Shown here one piece after another: positions 9,101 to 18,449 of a stretch of 48,173 nucleotides of DNA. The translations under genes and the position numbers were made by a program. The notes beneath the pieces were generated by a model. That model saw only the letters and a list, made by a program, of their open reading frames with translations, did no database searches and had not been told where the DNA came from. Every line of letters starts with the position of its first letter. Position 1 is the first letter of the stretch. The stretch is from a virus. The stretch is taken from positions 1 to 48,173 of the IMG/VR virus record IMGVR_UViG_3300047311_000274. One strand, given 5' to 3'.

Positions 9101-12013
9101 CCCAAACTCCCGCCCCATCCTATCCTGCGTGATCTTCTCCACGATTTTATTAAGGTGCTCCCTAGGCCCAAGCTTCCCACGCTCAGCGTGAAGCTGCTTC
9201 AAACCATCCAACATCAACTGCGCGGTGGGGTACCCAAGCTGAGTCGCAGCGTCGTCAGGATTCATCCCTCCAGGCTTAAGATAGTCCTCCGGCAGCCCAG
9301 CCTTTTGCTCGGCGCTGAGTTTATCACTATCCAGCCGGACCCGCCCAGGAAGCTTATCCCCCAAATACGACCCTTCCCTAAACAGACTATCCGCTGCAAT
9401 ATCCGGCCGCCCAAGCAGGCGCTCCCTCACCTCCTTCTTAACCTGGGCCTCCATAGTCTTCCATTCAGTCGTCTGCCTCAGCCTCTCCTTCTTCTCCGCA
9501 TCCAGACGGAACTTCTCCATATCTTCTTCCGCCTGCTGCCGGATCTTCTCCTGATACTGCCGATACTCCTTAACCTTCATCCCCGCATCGGAGGCTTTAT
9601 CGAATGCCTCTCGATCCTCCATCCGGGTGAGCCCAGGAAGCTCGAGTTGGGTATCCTTAATCGCATCCGTCGAAACCTTCCCTTTCACCTCCGCCCTCAG
9701 CGCCTCGATGTCCTTGCTTAGGCTGAAGATCGCATCTATGGCAGTCTTCGGCACAACTCTCCCAGTCAGCAGCCACTCCCAAAGGTCCTTGACAATATTC
9801 TTCACCGCTTCCCAGGCGGTACCGGTGCCAAGGTCGTTAACGAGTTCCCTTGGGATGGGGATGGACTTCAGATCCTCCTGAAGGCTCTCCTTCGACATTG
9901 CCTCCGCTATGAACTCCTTGACGTTCTTGAAGGCGTAGCCGTGCTCCTCTAGCCACTCCGGTGGCAGCTGGGTCTTTACATGGTTCATCAACGACTGAAT
10001 CTTAGCCCGGATCTCTGGGAACTTCTCAATCTGCGCAACCGTAATAGCATGGCTGCCTTCGTGCATCAGCACATGCAACGCCACCTCAGGGGGCCAGCCG
10101 GTCACATCATCCCGAACATAGATATGGCTGCTCCCATCCCCACGAAGCTGGTGAAACCCAGCGTAGCCCTTTCCAAGAGTCCGCTCCATATCCGCCATGG
10201 AGATAACATGCAGCGGTACGTCCTTGGCGAGGCGGGTAATCGTCTCCCCAAAGTGCTTTATAATCGGACTGTCGGTGGTGTACTCGATCGCGGATTTGGG
10301 GAGAACTTCTCCTAGGGTTGTGGAATGGAGGGGCTCAACACTATGAGCATTCCCTTTTAAATCCCCAACCGTATGCGTCTCCCCCGTGCGCAGGAAGTCG
10401 GTGATCTGCTTCGGGGTTGGGCGGAGGGGGATGGAAACCTTCGTCGGCTGCTCTCGTGCGCCACTAACACGTAGACCTTCGATATGCTCAGCGTTGGGAA
10501 ACTCAACTTGTAACTGCCGAAGCAGCCCAGTCAACTGACGCTGACCCAAGAACCCAGGTAGCCCCTCTGTGGTACCCGCAGCAACATGGCCAATGGTCAG
10601 CGTCTTACCATCCTCGCTTTCCTCAATCGTTGCTCCGCCGATCCGCTTTCCTTGAGGATCCTCAATATCAAACGAGTGCCCAGGAACACCCTCCTCCGGC
10701 TCAACTCTCGTCAACCTCATCTGCCCTGGCGCAGCGATTGGATCCAACCCCGCACTCCGTCGGATAGCATCCACCGAATCAATCGGCGCTGGCTTCTCCT
10801 CACCCTTCTCCAGCTTCGCCTCGTTAAGCGTCATCCCACCCTTGCGGAACCGAATGTCATCTTGCAGCGCCTTGAAAACATCCGGCTCAACTCGAGCCAA
10901 GAACGCCGAAAGTGGAACCTCTACGTCCCCACCGTACGTCTCGGCTGCCTCAAGCTGCTTTGTCAGATCGGGGATGAATCCAAGGATCCCATCATCCTCA
11001 GTCGGCGGCTTATCCCCATACAGCTTCCTTACCGCCTCAGCGCTGATATCCACCGACGCATCAGTATGCTGCGCAACGAAGTTCTCAAGCAACTCTGGGG
11101 CGCGCTCCTTGGTGGTGCTCTTTCCAATCTCCTTTACCACATCCCCCAGATTTCCTATATCCTGCTTCGCCTGATCGGCATAGATATCATCAATAACCTT
11201 ATCCAGCCCAATCGGAGGCTTCACCCCCTGCTCGAGATACGGCCTGACCTTTCGATAAAGCTCCGCAGCCTGGCGATTTTGGCTGTCCTGCGCAGCCTTC
11301 TTCACCGCTCCTTCCCCGGGCTCGACGTGAGGGATCTCCCCCGTCATACCCATCTGCATCAGGGTTTCGGCAGTTCCAAGGGCAGCTTCTTTGATTTGCG
11401 CTGCGGCCTCGGGGCTCGCACCCATTCGCTGCGCACCGGTTTCAACCGCAGCCCCACCACCTTCTAGCGCTCCGGAGATGGTGCGGTTCACCGCCTCAGG
11501 CAGGACACCAATGGTCTGCGCAAGCCGAGCAAGGTTGTTCCAAAGGAACGGATAGTCCCTCGCCCAATCAGGAGGCTGCTCTGCGATAGCCTTACCAAAT
11601 CTACCCTGCTCAGTGAAGGACTTGTAGAATCCTTTAACCGCACTCTCAGCCGCGTCGGTAGGAGCGCTCAGGATACCCGTGGCTGTTGGGCCGAGAAAGT
11701 GCAATCGGTGGGAAATCTCATCAAGCTGACCAAGGTCGCCGTTGGAAACTGCAGCCGCAAGCGGATGGGAGTTAATAAAACTTGCAATAACTGGATTGTT
11801 TCTTACAATATCCCCGGCCAGCGCCGCCTTGTGCTGAGCTTCAAACCCTTCTACGTCGCCGTAGATCGCAGTGCTGGGAACCCCAGTAGCCTTCTCAAGC
11901 TCCAACGCGCGCGCAGCCTTATCAGGGTCGTCATCGATTGCTCCAACCGCAGACATCTGCGCGGTCTGGCGTCTGCTGTCTATTCCAGTTACAAGATCGT
12001 CAAGTTCGCTCAT
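6194..12013 (-). CDS. giant internal virion protein with HExxH metallopeptidase-like motif (T7 gp16-like position)
   Basis: At 1939 residues this is the largest protein in the window. Mid-protein it has VLMHEGSHAIT, an HExxH zinc-peptidase signature (H651, E652, H655). Long charged, helical stretches follow, then residues resembling the large polyvalent proteins of phages and mobile elements. The C-terminal third includes amphipathic and hydrophobic stretches (KAALLIATSSLWPVMVEHM). It is the fourth of four ejection genes, where T7 has gp16, so it probably travels in the capsid and enters the cell with DNA. No lytic transglycosylase motif was recognised. It is linked by ATGA overlaps to both neighbours. 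Confidence 0.7.
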   Translation of the reverse strand: MSELDDLVTGIDSRRQTAQMSAVGAIDDDPDKAARALELEKATGVPSTAIYGDVEGFEAQHKAALAGDIVRNNPVIASFINSHPLAAAVSNGDLGQLDEISHRLHFLGPTATGILSAPTDAAESAVKGFYKSFTEQGRFGKAIAEQPPDWARDYPFLWNNLARLAQTIGVLPEAVNRTISGALEGGGAAVETGAQRMGASPEAAAQIKEAALGTAETLMQMGMTGEIPHVEPGEGAVKKAAQDSQNRQAAELYRKVRPYLEQGVKPPIGLDKVIDDIYADQAKQDIGNLGDVVKEIGKSTTKERAPELLENFVAQHTDASVDISAEAVRKLYGDKPPTEDDGILGFIPDLTKQLEAAETYGGDVEVPLSAFLARVEPDVFKALQDDIRFRKGGMTLNEAKLEKGEEKPAPIDSVDAIRRSAGLDPIAAPGQMRLTRVEPEEGVPGHSFDIEDPQGKRIGGATIEESEDGKTLTIGHVAAGTTEGLPGFLGQRQLTGLLRQLQVEFPNAEHIEGLRVSGAREQPTKVSIPLRPTPKQITDFLRTGETHTVGDLKGNAHSVEPLHSTTLGEVLPKSAIEYTTDSPIIKHFGETITRLAKDVPLHVISMADMERTLGKGYAGFHQLRGDGSSHIYVRDDVTGWPPEVALHVLMHEGSHAITVAQIEKFPEIRAKIQSLMNHVKTQLPPEWLEEHGYAFKNVKEFIAEAMSKESLQEDLKSIPIPRELVNDLGTGTAWEAVKNIVKDLWEWLLTGRVVPKTAIDAIFSLSKDIEALRAEVKGKVSTDAIKDTQLELPGLTRMEDREAFDKASDAGMKVKEYRQYQEKIRQQAEEDMEKFRLDAEKKERLRQTTEWKTMEAQVKKEVRERLLGRPDIAADSLFREGSYLGDKLPGRVRLDSDKLSAEQKAGLPEDYLKPGGMNPDDAATQLGYPTAQLMLDGLKQLHAERGKLGPREHLNKIVEKITQDRMGREFGDLEQQILEEAKDHVVSQTQLDILHQETIALAKNTDELPFTKAKLKEGVKRVFAETPISAHSVDKYLAAAGRAGRATELALLDGDFKEAFKFKQQQYISMLMANEAKAYEKLRKATDKITDRIASPKYNGMDKNYLAHLRDIVGNAGLKTGKSIQGLEDDVRAAKPLAQFVESESNMKAMQILLPDWIYAGEKIPLDKMTYEQFKGFSDAVMQLYKLGREDKVYTTRAGKVALREVIENQAIPQLAKQGETGTPYNVQGIGKLTGAVKDIVYGKLIQNFSVFNRWDLGDKHGFFNMNVVYPAMSAASELSARIKEYGSKLDEAFKGIKDVNLKAPLPDLLKRASRDEMVNMTMENLQRIIMDMGNPNNMDKFVRGWKVDKDQLWAYLKEHSTKEMWDTWQKVGDINKEAFSDLREMIRDQNGVVPDLVELHPFEDPHGVMREGWYSPMIYDQKELGTSRAAEGLSAINPESLGGLFDTGYFKSTTATGSEIRRTSYAAPTDLTLNRLPQRMSQILYDTSFRPFVINFGKMLRDTEFRHAIERHSGEAVLHMMDDWLRDIIGGGKGVSTVSDSALGQISEYFRRSMIGSLIGLNVHTAEKHGLTAAVNSIAEVGPVNFSREVKTLFATSPDGFTSNFEFAIRKSLELQRRFQTIRETLGGRWEGLEFKNKGFWAAREWMLEKGGFLVGWSDMMSSVPSWLAEYKKQMAELGEKFPNKLPDEYEGTAIEIANSIVLRAHGSTAITARPGVMRGGPMSRLFTSLYSVFNQMLQRQFEAYWRTKYAKDNYKELEYGELRGHIGKAALLIATSSLWPVMVEHMVTPDSDRKKKQSWLAATGEFLAEAGTLGIPVARELVHGYITSGEIGAGMLDTELKTVASGLMDLNKGAKMMDKEQGGKTIKGITNIIGLGTGLPGAAGNILEAGWNAMQGSKQAPRSPAETYRALTTGKAIGQPDIIQRGIETVTKEGRRK

Positions 12014-13788
12014 TGTGACAACGGGACTTCAGGTGAGGTAGGAGGATTACCTTTACCAGTCGTAGGCTTTATCTTTGACCCGCCCCCATAAAGCTTTTGA
12101 TATTGCTGTCTTGCATATTCTCGGCGAAGATCCTCATCGGATGGTATGGGTTGGCCACTGTTTCTGTAATGCTCTTTAGCGGCCTCAAGAAGCGCACTAG
12201 GGATAGGAGCCTGGAACAAGGGAGCGTTGCGGTTGAAGAACAAATTCCCCGTAGCCTGCTGCTGCATCAACTGCATTCCCATTTGTTTCACTTCCTCAGG
12301 TTTCGGGTCTCTTTTATTCTCTCCATGAAAATCTCGCAAGGCATCAGACAGTGCACCCTTGAACTGTTGACGCTGGTCTTTGTCGTCCATGATTCCGGCT
12401 GCGACCAGCGATGGCTCAAGTAGCTGCATTGATTTGGTAACTTCTGGAAAGCTGTCTGCATTTTGCTTGACCTTCTGTTGAAGATTAATCAACTCCTTCC
12501 GCGCAGACATTGGGATGTGTTCGCCAACGATAGGCAGGTCGAGGAACCCACTTGGATCATCCGCGGCCATGCCCTTTATCTGCTGATACCGCCGCAGCCC
12601 ATCAACGGTCCAACTCTTATCGCCTTTGTTATTCTCCGCTAGCTGCCTTAGATAACCGCGTTGCACTGTTGCAGGGAGATGATCCCAAGCTGCTGCCACC
12701 TTTGGGCTAACAGCCTTCAATTCCTCTACGTTAGTAGGAAGGGCTCCAGTCCCAGCGGCTCCTACAAGCGCACCAGCGACCGTGTTGTTGTTTTGGAATT
12801 GGAAATCTCTCACTGCCCCCATTTGTTTATTGTAATCGGTTTCGATTCTATTCCGTACATAATCTGGAAACTCGGGATCATTTGGATGGTTCTTCCGCGC
12901 AATCTCCACACCTTCCTGAACCCGTGCTTGCAATCCCTTCTCGGGCCGCGTTGGATCGGGAGTCTCGTATAGATCACTATTAACGCTTTGCGATATAACC
13001 CGTGAGCCAGTTTGATGTAGCTGTGCTTGAGCGGTTTTGAAAGCTATTTCGTAATTAGCTTGCCCAAGCTGCTTTTTGACCGCGGGATCATTTAGCATAT
13101 CCATTGCAGCGGAAGGGTCTGTGAGCGAGATCTCTTTAATCTGCCCAAGCTTAATGCTCGAGATCTGCTTCGCAGCAGCATCGGCTTGCTGCGCTGGTGT
13201 CCATCCTGAAGTGTCGGATAATGTCTGTATATCCCGTTGCGAGTCTTTGATCTTGTCGTCAAATTCAGATGTGTTTTTTGGATCTACCCAATTTCGAGCA
13301 GTGAGATCTAAGTTAGCTTGCGCAGTGCCAATCACGCTTCGCTTATTCTCATCCGCCGCATGCCCAGCAGCAGAGAAGATATTCCGCTGCATGAAAGGAA
13401 GCGTGTCACGATCATAGTAGCGCTGGGCGTATTGGGTCTTAAGACCATCACGAAACTGAGTTCGGAGATCGGCTTGAGCTTTGATATAGCCTTGCAGGCC
13501 GTCGGCTGCGGCTTTGCCTTCCAGCGCACCGTATTGCGCATGAAGTAGGGAGGCCTGTTCAGCGTATTGCGTCTGCGCTTCGCGGGCGTCTGTTTCGTTC
13601 CGCAGGTCCTGCAACGCCATAGCGCGGGTGAAGAGTTCCCCACCAACTTGTTCCGTAGTCGCACCCAAGCCTTGCAGCGCAGCGCCGATATTGGCACCAA
13701 AGGCTGCGGGCGGGGCAGAGACGGAAAGCTGTTCGCTACCACCAGCGGGCTCGACGGAGGAATAGGATTGGTACGGAACCTGAGCCAT
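12010..13788 (-). CDS. internal virion/ejection protein (T7 gp15-like position)
   Basis: The protein has 592 residues, is Gln- and Ala-rich and is mostly predicted helix. It begins MAQVPYQSYSSVEPAGG, has a short flexible N-terminus, then long helices (AALQGLGATTEQVGGELF, TQYAEQASLLHAQYGALEGK). It has no signal or membrane segment. Size, composition and order between a gp14-like and a gp16-like gene fit the middle ejection-core protein. ATG 13788 is used, sharing TGATG with the upstream stop; the frame has a TTG one codon earlier. The role is inferred from order. Confidence 0.65.
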   Translation of the reverse strand: MAQVPYQSYSSVEPAGGSEQLSVSAPPAAFGANIGAALQGLGATTEQVGGELFTRAMALQDLRNETDAREAQTQYAEQASLLHAQYGALEGKAAADGLQGYIKAQADLRTQFRDGLKTQYAQRYYDRDTLPFMQRNIFSAAGHAADENKRSVIGTAQANLDLTARNWVDPKNTSEFDDKIKDSQRDIQTLSDTSGWTPAQQADAAAKQISSIKLGQIKEISLTDPSAAMDMLNDPAVKKQLGQANYEIAFKTAQAQLHQTGSRVISQSVNSDLYETPDPTRPEKGLQARVQEGVEIARKNHPNDPEFPDYVRNRIETDYNKQMGAVRDFQFQNNNTVAGALVGAAGTGALPTNVEELKAVSPKVAAAWDHLPATVQRGYLRQLAENNKGDKSWTVDGLRRYQQIKGMAADDPSGFLDLPIVGEHIPMSARKELINLQQKVKQNADSFPEVTKSMQLLEPSLVAAGIMDDKDQRQQFKGALSDALRDFHGENKRDPKPEEVKQMGMQLMQQQATGNLFFNRNAPLFQAPIPSALLEAAKEHYRNSGQPIPSDEDLRREYARQQYQKLYGGGSKIKPTTGKGNPPTSPEVPLSQ

Positions 13789-14372
13789 CAACTCACGTTG
13801 AATCCATAGTTCGAGTATGTCGGATCAGTCGCCTGTGGCGGGGTCACTCCCCCAAACGCCGGTCCCATTTGCAGCCACTTACTCGATACCGACCCAACCC
13901 CACCGATGATGCTGGAGATGGCACCGATGGTCCCAGCTTCCTTTGAGGTCGTAGCTGCGGTGCTCAGTGCCCCAGCCGACGCCACATCCCCAGCCGCGGC
14001 TACCTCATACCCATAAGCCCGCTTCGCAGCATTTGCCGCGATGATCCCCTGATTCTGCTGTCCCACCTCAACCTCGCTCGCGATCACGCGATCCTGACTC
14101 GCCCCCGCGATATTGCTTGCACCGAACGCAGCCCTGGTCGCACCAATAACCGCCCGCTCACGCATCCCGGCCTGTTCTGCCTGCACCCCTCCGGACTCGA
14201 TCGCGTAGTTCGCATCTTGCTTTTTAATGTCCGCATTAACCCTCGCCACCCCGGCTTGGTAGTTATACATCGCTGCTTCAGACTGACCCTGCTGAAGCTT
14301 TCCAAGAGCACCGATCCCTGCGCCTGCGGCAGTGGATGCCAGAGCAATACCTGCGGTTACTGGATCAGCCAT
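13788..14372 (-). CDS. internal virion protein (T7 gp14-like)
   Basis: The protein has 194 residues. The N-terminus MADPVTAGIALASTAAGAGI is a glycine/alanine-rich hydrophobic helix, followed by a long helical region with few charges (YNYQAGVARVNADIKKQDAN) and a Gly-rich end. This matches small podoviral inner-core proteins such as T7 gp14, which insert in the outer membrane during DNA ejection. It overlaps the upstream gene by 8 bp and the downstream gene by TGATG. Confidence 0.72.
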   Translation of the reverse strand: MADPVTAGIALASTAAGAGIGALGKLQQGQSEAAMYNYQAGVARVNADIKKQDANYAIESGGVQAEQAGMRERAVIGATRAAFGASNIAGASQDRVIASEVEVGQQNQGIIAANAAKRAYGYEVAAAGDVASAGALSTAATTSKEAGTIGAISSIIGGVGSVSSKWLQMGPAFGGVTPPQATDPTYSNYGFNVS

Positions 14373-14793
14373 GGGCGGCCTTCTTTCGGATCATAAAAGG
14401 AATCTTCCCGTCCGCTGTGGGGCCAAACTCCGCTCCCAGCCAGCCCAGCCAGCGCTTGCCGGAAGGGTTATCGCACATCACGTCCCCTACAATCGTTGGG
14501 TAGATTTTCAGCGCCTCCTCAATATAGCGCTGGCTGTGCCGAACGAGGAGGAACTTATGCTGCGCTGCGACCTCGGTCGCAAGCATCCAGAGATAGGCTG
14601 TGGTGGAGAGCAGCGTGGGCGGGATCAGTCCCCACATACAAGCCAGTTGGCCGTCCACGAAGCCGTATCGGATATCGATGCTCCGATGCACACACTCACG
14701 TAGGATCTTCTCTGCATTCAGCCTCCCTGCAACCGGACTTCGACGGAGAACCTCCTTCAGGGAGATGTCACTGCTCCGAGAGATCGATATCAT
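14365..14793 (-). CDS. GNAT-like internal virion protein (T7 gp13-like position)
   Basis: The protein has 142 residues. It begins MISISRSSDISLKEVLRRS and contains GFVDGQLACMWGLIPPTLL and FLLVRHSQRYIEEAL, a pattern seen in the small acetyltransferase-fold DUF2833/gp13-like proteins that precede gp14 in podoviruses. ATG 14793 overlaps the tail tubular B stop by ATGA; the frame upstream (to 14889) is only tail gene sequence. It probably assists assembly of the internal core. Enzyme activity is not implied. Confidence 0.62.
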   Translation of the reverse strand: MISISRSSDISLKEVLRRSPVAGRLNAEKILRECVHRSIDIRYGFVDGQLACMWGLIPPTLLSTTAYLWMLATEVAAQHKFLLVRHSQRYIEEALKIYPTIVGDVMCDNPSGKRWLGWLGAEFGPTADGKIPFMIRKKAAHG

Positions 14794-17700
14794 TTTCCAT
14801 CTCCCACAGTCGTTTCCGGCATCGCACCGAGGATCGTCGCGGGGTAGGGCAGGTTTTGCTGAATACAATAATTCCCCGCCGTGTCCCATTCCTGATCAAT
14901 GATTGTCCGACCATCCCCACTCACGAGGTCGCTCACCATTGCCACTCCCGTTGAGGTGGTTGGGACGTTCCCGAGTGTGAAGTCCTTCATCGCCACAACC
15001 GTCGCGAAGGTCTTGCCGACCTGAAGGCCCAATGTGTCCGCCACCCTCAACGTCAGCCCGGTGATTTTCTTTCGCTTCCCCTGCACCGTTGGCTCGCCCA
15101 GGTCCAGCGGTAAGGTCTGGAGTTGTGGGAGGTAGGCCAACCCTAGGGTAACCTTGGTGGCTGTTAGACCCAAGGCTACAGTTCCTAAGGCTGAGACAGT
15201 ATACGGCCCTACGGCCACGCCATCGGCCACACCAACAACACTCTGACCGATCAGCTGGGTCAATCCACTCACGCTCGTAATCGGGGTCCATATGGTATAG
15301 CCTGTTGTGACTGGGCTGGGTTTGTTGGTATAGGAATTGATGAGTGTCGGAGGACGTATGACGGTGGCAGTTATTTGCGCGGAGGAGGTAAAGGTAACGA
15401 TTTTATAGATACCTCCTCCGGCACGGATGACCCAGCCATTGGTGGCCATCTGAGAGGTGAAGGGAGCTCCACCTGGGTCTTGGAAGGTAACTGAGTTGCC
15501 GACTTGGCTAGCGTCGTTAAAGCCGAGGAGGGTGCTGGTTGGGGACAACGCAGGTTGAGTTTGCAGTGCGCAGTCTACACTCCAAGCATCTTCGTAGCCA
15601 TAGGTAAAATACCGATCGGCCATGCGTTCAACGTAGGGAACTAGTGTGCCTTGAACCAATCGTTGAACTACTAAATAGATCGCATCAACCACATTGCCGG
15701 TTGAAACTGTCTCAATCACCGAGCACACTGACTGAAACTGACCGTTGGTATCATGATGAGCCCAACCAACAAGCTCTTGCTCTTTTACATATCCGAGCGA
15801 CAGCATCTGCCCATCGCCTCGGATAGCCCACAGGGTCTTGAACGGCTCCTCAGCCCAAGCCCAATCGAGGAGGTAGTTGTTAAAGAAGAGGTGGTTGGAT
15901 AGGACGGAGATGTCCGAGCCGGTGAAGAGTTGGGTATAGATGCTATAGCTCAGACTCCGAATGTAATTGCCCTTGTTGGTAGCATAAAGGGTATCAGAGT
16001 TGATCTTAATCGGGCGCAGGTCATTAACGCCGTTAAAGGACTGAGGCTGCGCGGTGGCGTTGGATGGGGTTATCGGAACCTGAGTAGAAATGCCGCCGCC
16101 GCCATTGATCAGCCATGCACCCTTGCCAGTGCCAGCGATGATTCCAGTCGGAACTGGGAGCAGCCAACGGATATCGTTCAGCTCCTCAGAGATGATCGTG
16201 CCAGAGATTGCATCGTCATCTTGTGATGGGTTTGAGACGTTAAAGTTAAAAAAGCTTCCGGGCTGGGAGAAGTTGAACGATTGAATTGCCTGCGAGGAGC
16301 CAGCAAAGGCCAGGCGTTCTTGGATAAATCCTGGCACACCAGGATTCCCCGAGCTAGCAGGGCCAATCACAGCTGTAGCCGCGGCCGCCCCGGCAGAGAA
16401 GGTCACGGCAGGAGCAGTAACATAACCGTTCCCACCCATGACCGGTAGGATATCCTTCACGCCCCAGGTAAAGCTGATGCCAAAGGAGCCGCCGCTAGCA
16501 TTAAACCCAACAAACCCAGCAGCGGTACAACCGCCAGGGCTTACAGGATTAGTCGGAGTAGAACCAGCAGTGATCGATCCAGAGCTAACCGGGGATGCTC
16601 CAACGCTGGTAACTTCCCAAAATGAATGCCCACCTCCTGTGCCGATAAGAGCGGTACCAGTGATACGAAGTATAATTCCGTTTGAAAAAGTGAGCAGTGA
16701 CCCGTTTGGATCTGGCCCAGTTGTGAGAATATCTTGATTTCCAGTCGCGTGCGTGATGGCGCCTACGACAGTGACCCCAAGCGATGTAATAGACGTTGCG
16801 GTCTGCCCACTCGGCGGTGCTGCAACGATCACGCCTGGAACGGTGGTATAGGCCCCAGCAGCTGTTACGTTATAGCTTGTAACCCCTGGGCCGATGAATG
16901 GATTCTCAATAATAGGCGGAGTTTGCGAGAAGTCAGCGACGATACCCGGATATGCTTCATTGAAAACAGCAGTTGTGACATTGCCAACAAAACCATATTG
17001 AGCACCAGATGATGGTACAGAGCCATTGATTGGAAGGGTTTTGTAGACGTTATAGCTAGCCGCTCCGGTTACCGCTGTCCAGGTTACTTGGATAGTACCA
17101 ACGGTTGTGCCAATGTACAACAAAGAACTGAGGATCAACGCCACCGACGGCCCACTTTCCTGGCCGTTTATATCCACGGCCGCGACACGATAGCCGTAGA
17201 ACCAAGTCCCAGCGCCGATGTTGGTCCCTGCGCCGTTTGCAAGGCCGGTTGGGGTGCTTATAGCTGGGCCAAAAGCCGCATTCACCAAAGTCCAGCTAGT
17301 CGCGGAGTTGATAGTCAAGACCGCAGGGGCGTATGACGGATGGGTGATAATAAGTGAAGTTACGTTCTGTACCCACTTGAGCCCAGGGTTGCCGGTGACA
17401 GGATTGGGAAAGAGGTCGCTAGTGTTGTATGGACTAGTGATGGTATAGACTCGATGAGCCAAGCCACCACTGGTATAGGCACCGAAGGCAGTGGTATTAA
17501 TAGCGTTACCGTTCAGGTCGGTCAGGGTATAGGTATTGACCCCGGTGTTAACAACGATGTAGTAGTTGCCGTTAAGTTGAGTCATCCCTCCAACTTGACT
17601 AATCAAAACCCAATCACCAGTAGCATAGCCATGGGCAACGTCAGTCACAACTCCAGGGTTGGCCTGGGTTATTCCAGTGATAGCTGTGCCCGTCTCGACG

Positions 17701-17984
17701 ATCGGTGCGCCGTTGGAGTGGAACCGGATGTAGTTCTGCCCAAACTCAAGGACATACGACAGCGTTGTGGAGGGCTGGAAGGGAATCAACCTCGCGCCAG
17801 CGGACTTGGCTTGGTTGATGAACTTCGTGCCCTGCCGAGTCGAGGCACCGCCGCCGGAGTAGTCAACATAGAAGTTGCGCAGCAGCGCGGCACCAGAGTG
17901 GTATTTTTGAATATCCACCCGCGAGCGGAGCTTCGGTGCCCACTCACCAGAGGCAAAGGAGGTTTTGATCGAGGGCTGTGCCAC
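14790..17984 (-). CDS. tail tubular protein B / tail nozzle (T7 gp12-like)
   Basis: The protein has 1064 residues and starts with GTG 17984. The N-terminus is characteristic: SFASGEWAPKLRSRVDIQKY, then NFYVDYSGGGASTRQGTKF, a pattern common to podoviral tail nozzles. The large middle section is Gly/Thr/Ser-rich and beta-structured, probably an insertion compared with T7 gp12 (about 800 residues). It forms the distal tail tube through which DNA leaves. The HNH gene stop (TAG) overlaps its start by one base. Confidence 0.85.
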   Translation of the reverse strand: MAQPSIKTSFASGEWAPKLRSRVDIQKYHSGAALLRNFYVDYSGGGASTRQGTKFINQAKSAGARLIPFQPSTTLSYVLEFGQNYIRFHSNGAPIVETGTAITGITQANPGVVTDVAHGYATGDWVLISQVGGMTQLNGNYYIVVNTGVNTYTLTDLNGNAINTTAFGAYTSGGLAHRVYTITSPYNTSDLFPNPVTGNPGLKWVQNVTSLIITHPSYAPAVLTINSATSWTLVNAAFGPAISTPTGLANGAGTNIGAGTWFYGYRVAAVDINGQESGPSVALILSSLLYIGTTVGTIQVTWTAVTGAASYNVYKTLPINGSVPSSGAQYGFVGNVTTAVFNEAYPGIVADFSQTPPIIENPFIGPGVTSYNVTAAGAYTTVPGVIVAAPPSGQTATSITSLGVTVVGAITHATGNQDILTTGPDPNGSLLTFSNGIILRITGTALIGTGGGHSFWEVTSVGASPVSSGSITAGSTPTNPVSPGGCTAAGFVGFNASGGSFGISFTWGVKDILPVMGGNGYVTAPAVTFSAGAAAATAVIGPASSGNPGVPGFIQERLAFAGSSQAIQSFNFSQPGSFFNFNVSNPSQDDDAISGTIISEELNDIRWLLPVPTGIIAGTGKGAWLINGGGGISTQVPITPSNATAQPQSFNGVNDLRPIKINSDTLYATNKGNYIRSLSYSIYTQLFTGSDISVLSNHLFFNNYLLDWAWAEEPFKTLWAIRGDGQMLSLGYVKEQELVGWAHHDTNGQFQSVCSVIETVSTGNVVDAIYLVVQRLVQGTLVPYVERMADRYFTYGYEDAWSVDCALQTQPALSPTSTLLGFNDASQVGNSVTFQDPGGAPFTSQMATNGWVIRAGGGIYKIVTFTSSAQITATVIRPPTLINSYTNKPSPVTTGYTIWTPITSVSGLTQLIGQSVVGVADGVAVGPYTVSALGTVALGLTATKVTLGLAYLPQLQTLPLDLGEPTVQGKRKKITGLTLRVADTLGLQVGKTFATVVAMKDFTLGNVPTTSTGVAMVSDLVSGDGRTIIDQEWDTAGNYCIQQNLPYPATILGAMPETTVGDGK

Positions 17985-18442
17985 TAAGCAAACTCACCTA
18001 GCAAATTATAACGTGCTGCTTGATACACCGCAGTAGCTTCTTCTGCAGATTCAAACGATCCTAATTCATGCCTTACACCATTCACTTCTATCCTCGAACG
18101 ATATTTAGTGCCATGTACTTCATAGCCTAACGCATTCTTCTTAGCAGCAGCATTATTTTGTGCATTAGTACATTCCCGCAAATTGGAGATTCTATTATCC
18201 CAACGCTTCTCATTTATATGATCGATCTGTTCTGGCATGTACCCATAAGTCAGAAGCCACGCTAATCTATGACCAGATAGTCTATAGCCAAGCAAGCCGA
18301 TTTGCCAATAACCCAAAGCGTTTGGGCAACCAGCAATCTGTCCAATTTTGCTTGGACCTCGACTATTGGTGTTAGCTACCCAATAAAAGTCGCCTGTATC
18401 AGGCTCGTATTTAAGGTATTTCTTTACGATTTCAGGTTCCAT
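17984..18442 (-). CDS. HNH homing-type endonuclease with AP2-like DNA-binding end
   Basis: The protein has 152 residues. The HNH_3 core is visible in SGHRLAWLLTYGYMPEQIDH, INEKRWDNRISNLRECT and NAQNN. The C-terminus, GTKYRSRIEVNGVRHELGSF then SAEEATAVYQAARYNLLGEF, is an AP2-like DNA-binding domain. ATG 18442 lies 7 bp after the tail tubular A stop; the longer frame to 18532 would only reuse tail gene sequence. Free-standing genes like this spread by cutting related phage DNA next to their own site. It is out of place between two tail genes that normally adjoin. Confidence 0.9.
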   Translation of the reverse strand: MEPEIVKKYLKYEPDTGDFYWVANTNSRGPSKIGQIAGCPNALGYWQIGLLGYRLSGHRLAWLLTYGYMPEQIDHINEKRWDNRISNLRECTNAQNNAAAKKNALGYEVHGTKYRSRIEVNGVRHELGSFESAEEATAVYQAARYNLLGEFA

Positions 18443-18449
18443 GTGTTCC

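Noticed and set aside
8384-9721. Plus-strand open frame of 445 codons opposite the giant ejection gene
   Set aside because: Leu/Pro/Arg-rich shadow translation with no family likeness; the minus-strand frame is complete and coupled at both ends.
10586-11467. Plus-strand open frame of 293 codons opposite the giant ejection gene
   Set aside because: Same reasons: biased composition and antisense to a well-supported gene.
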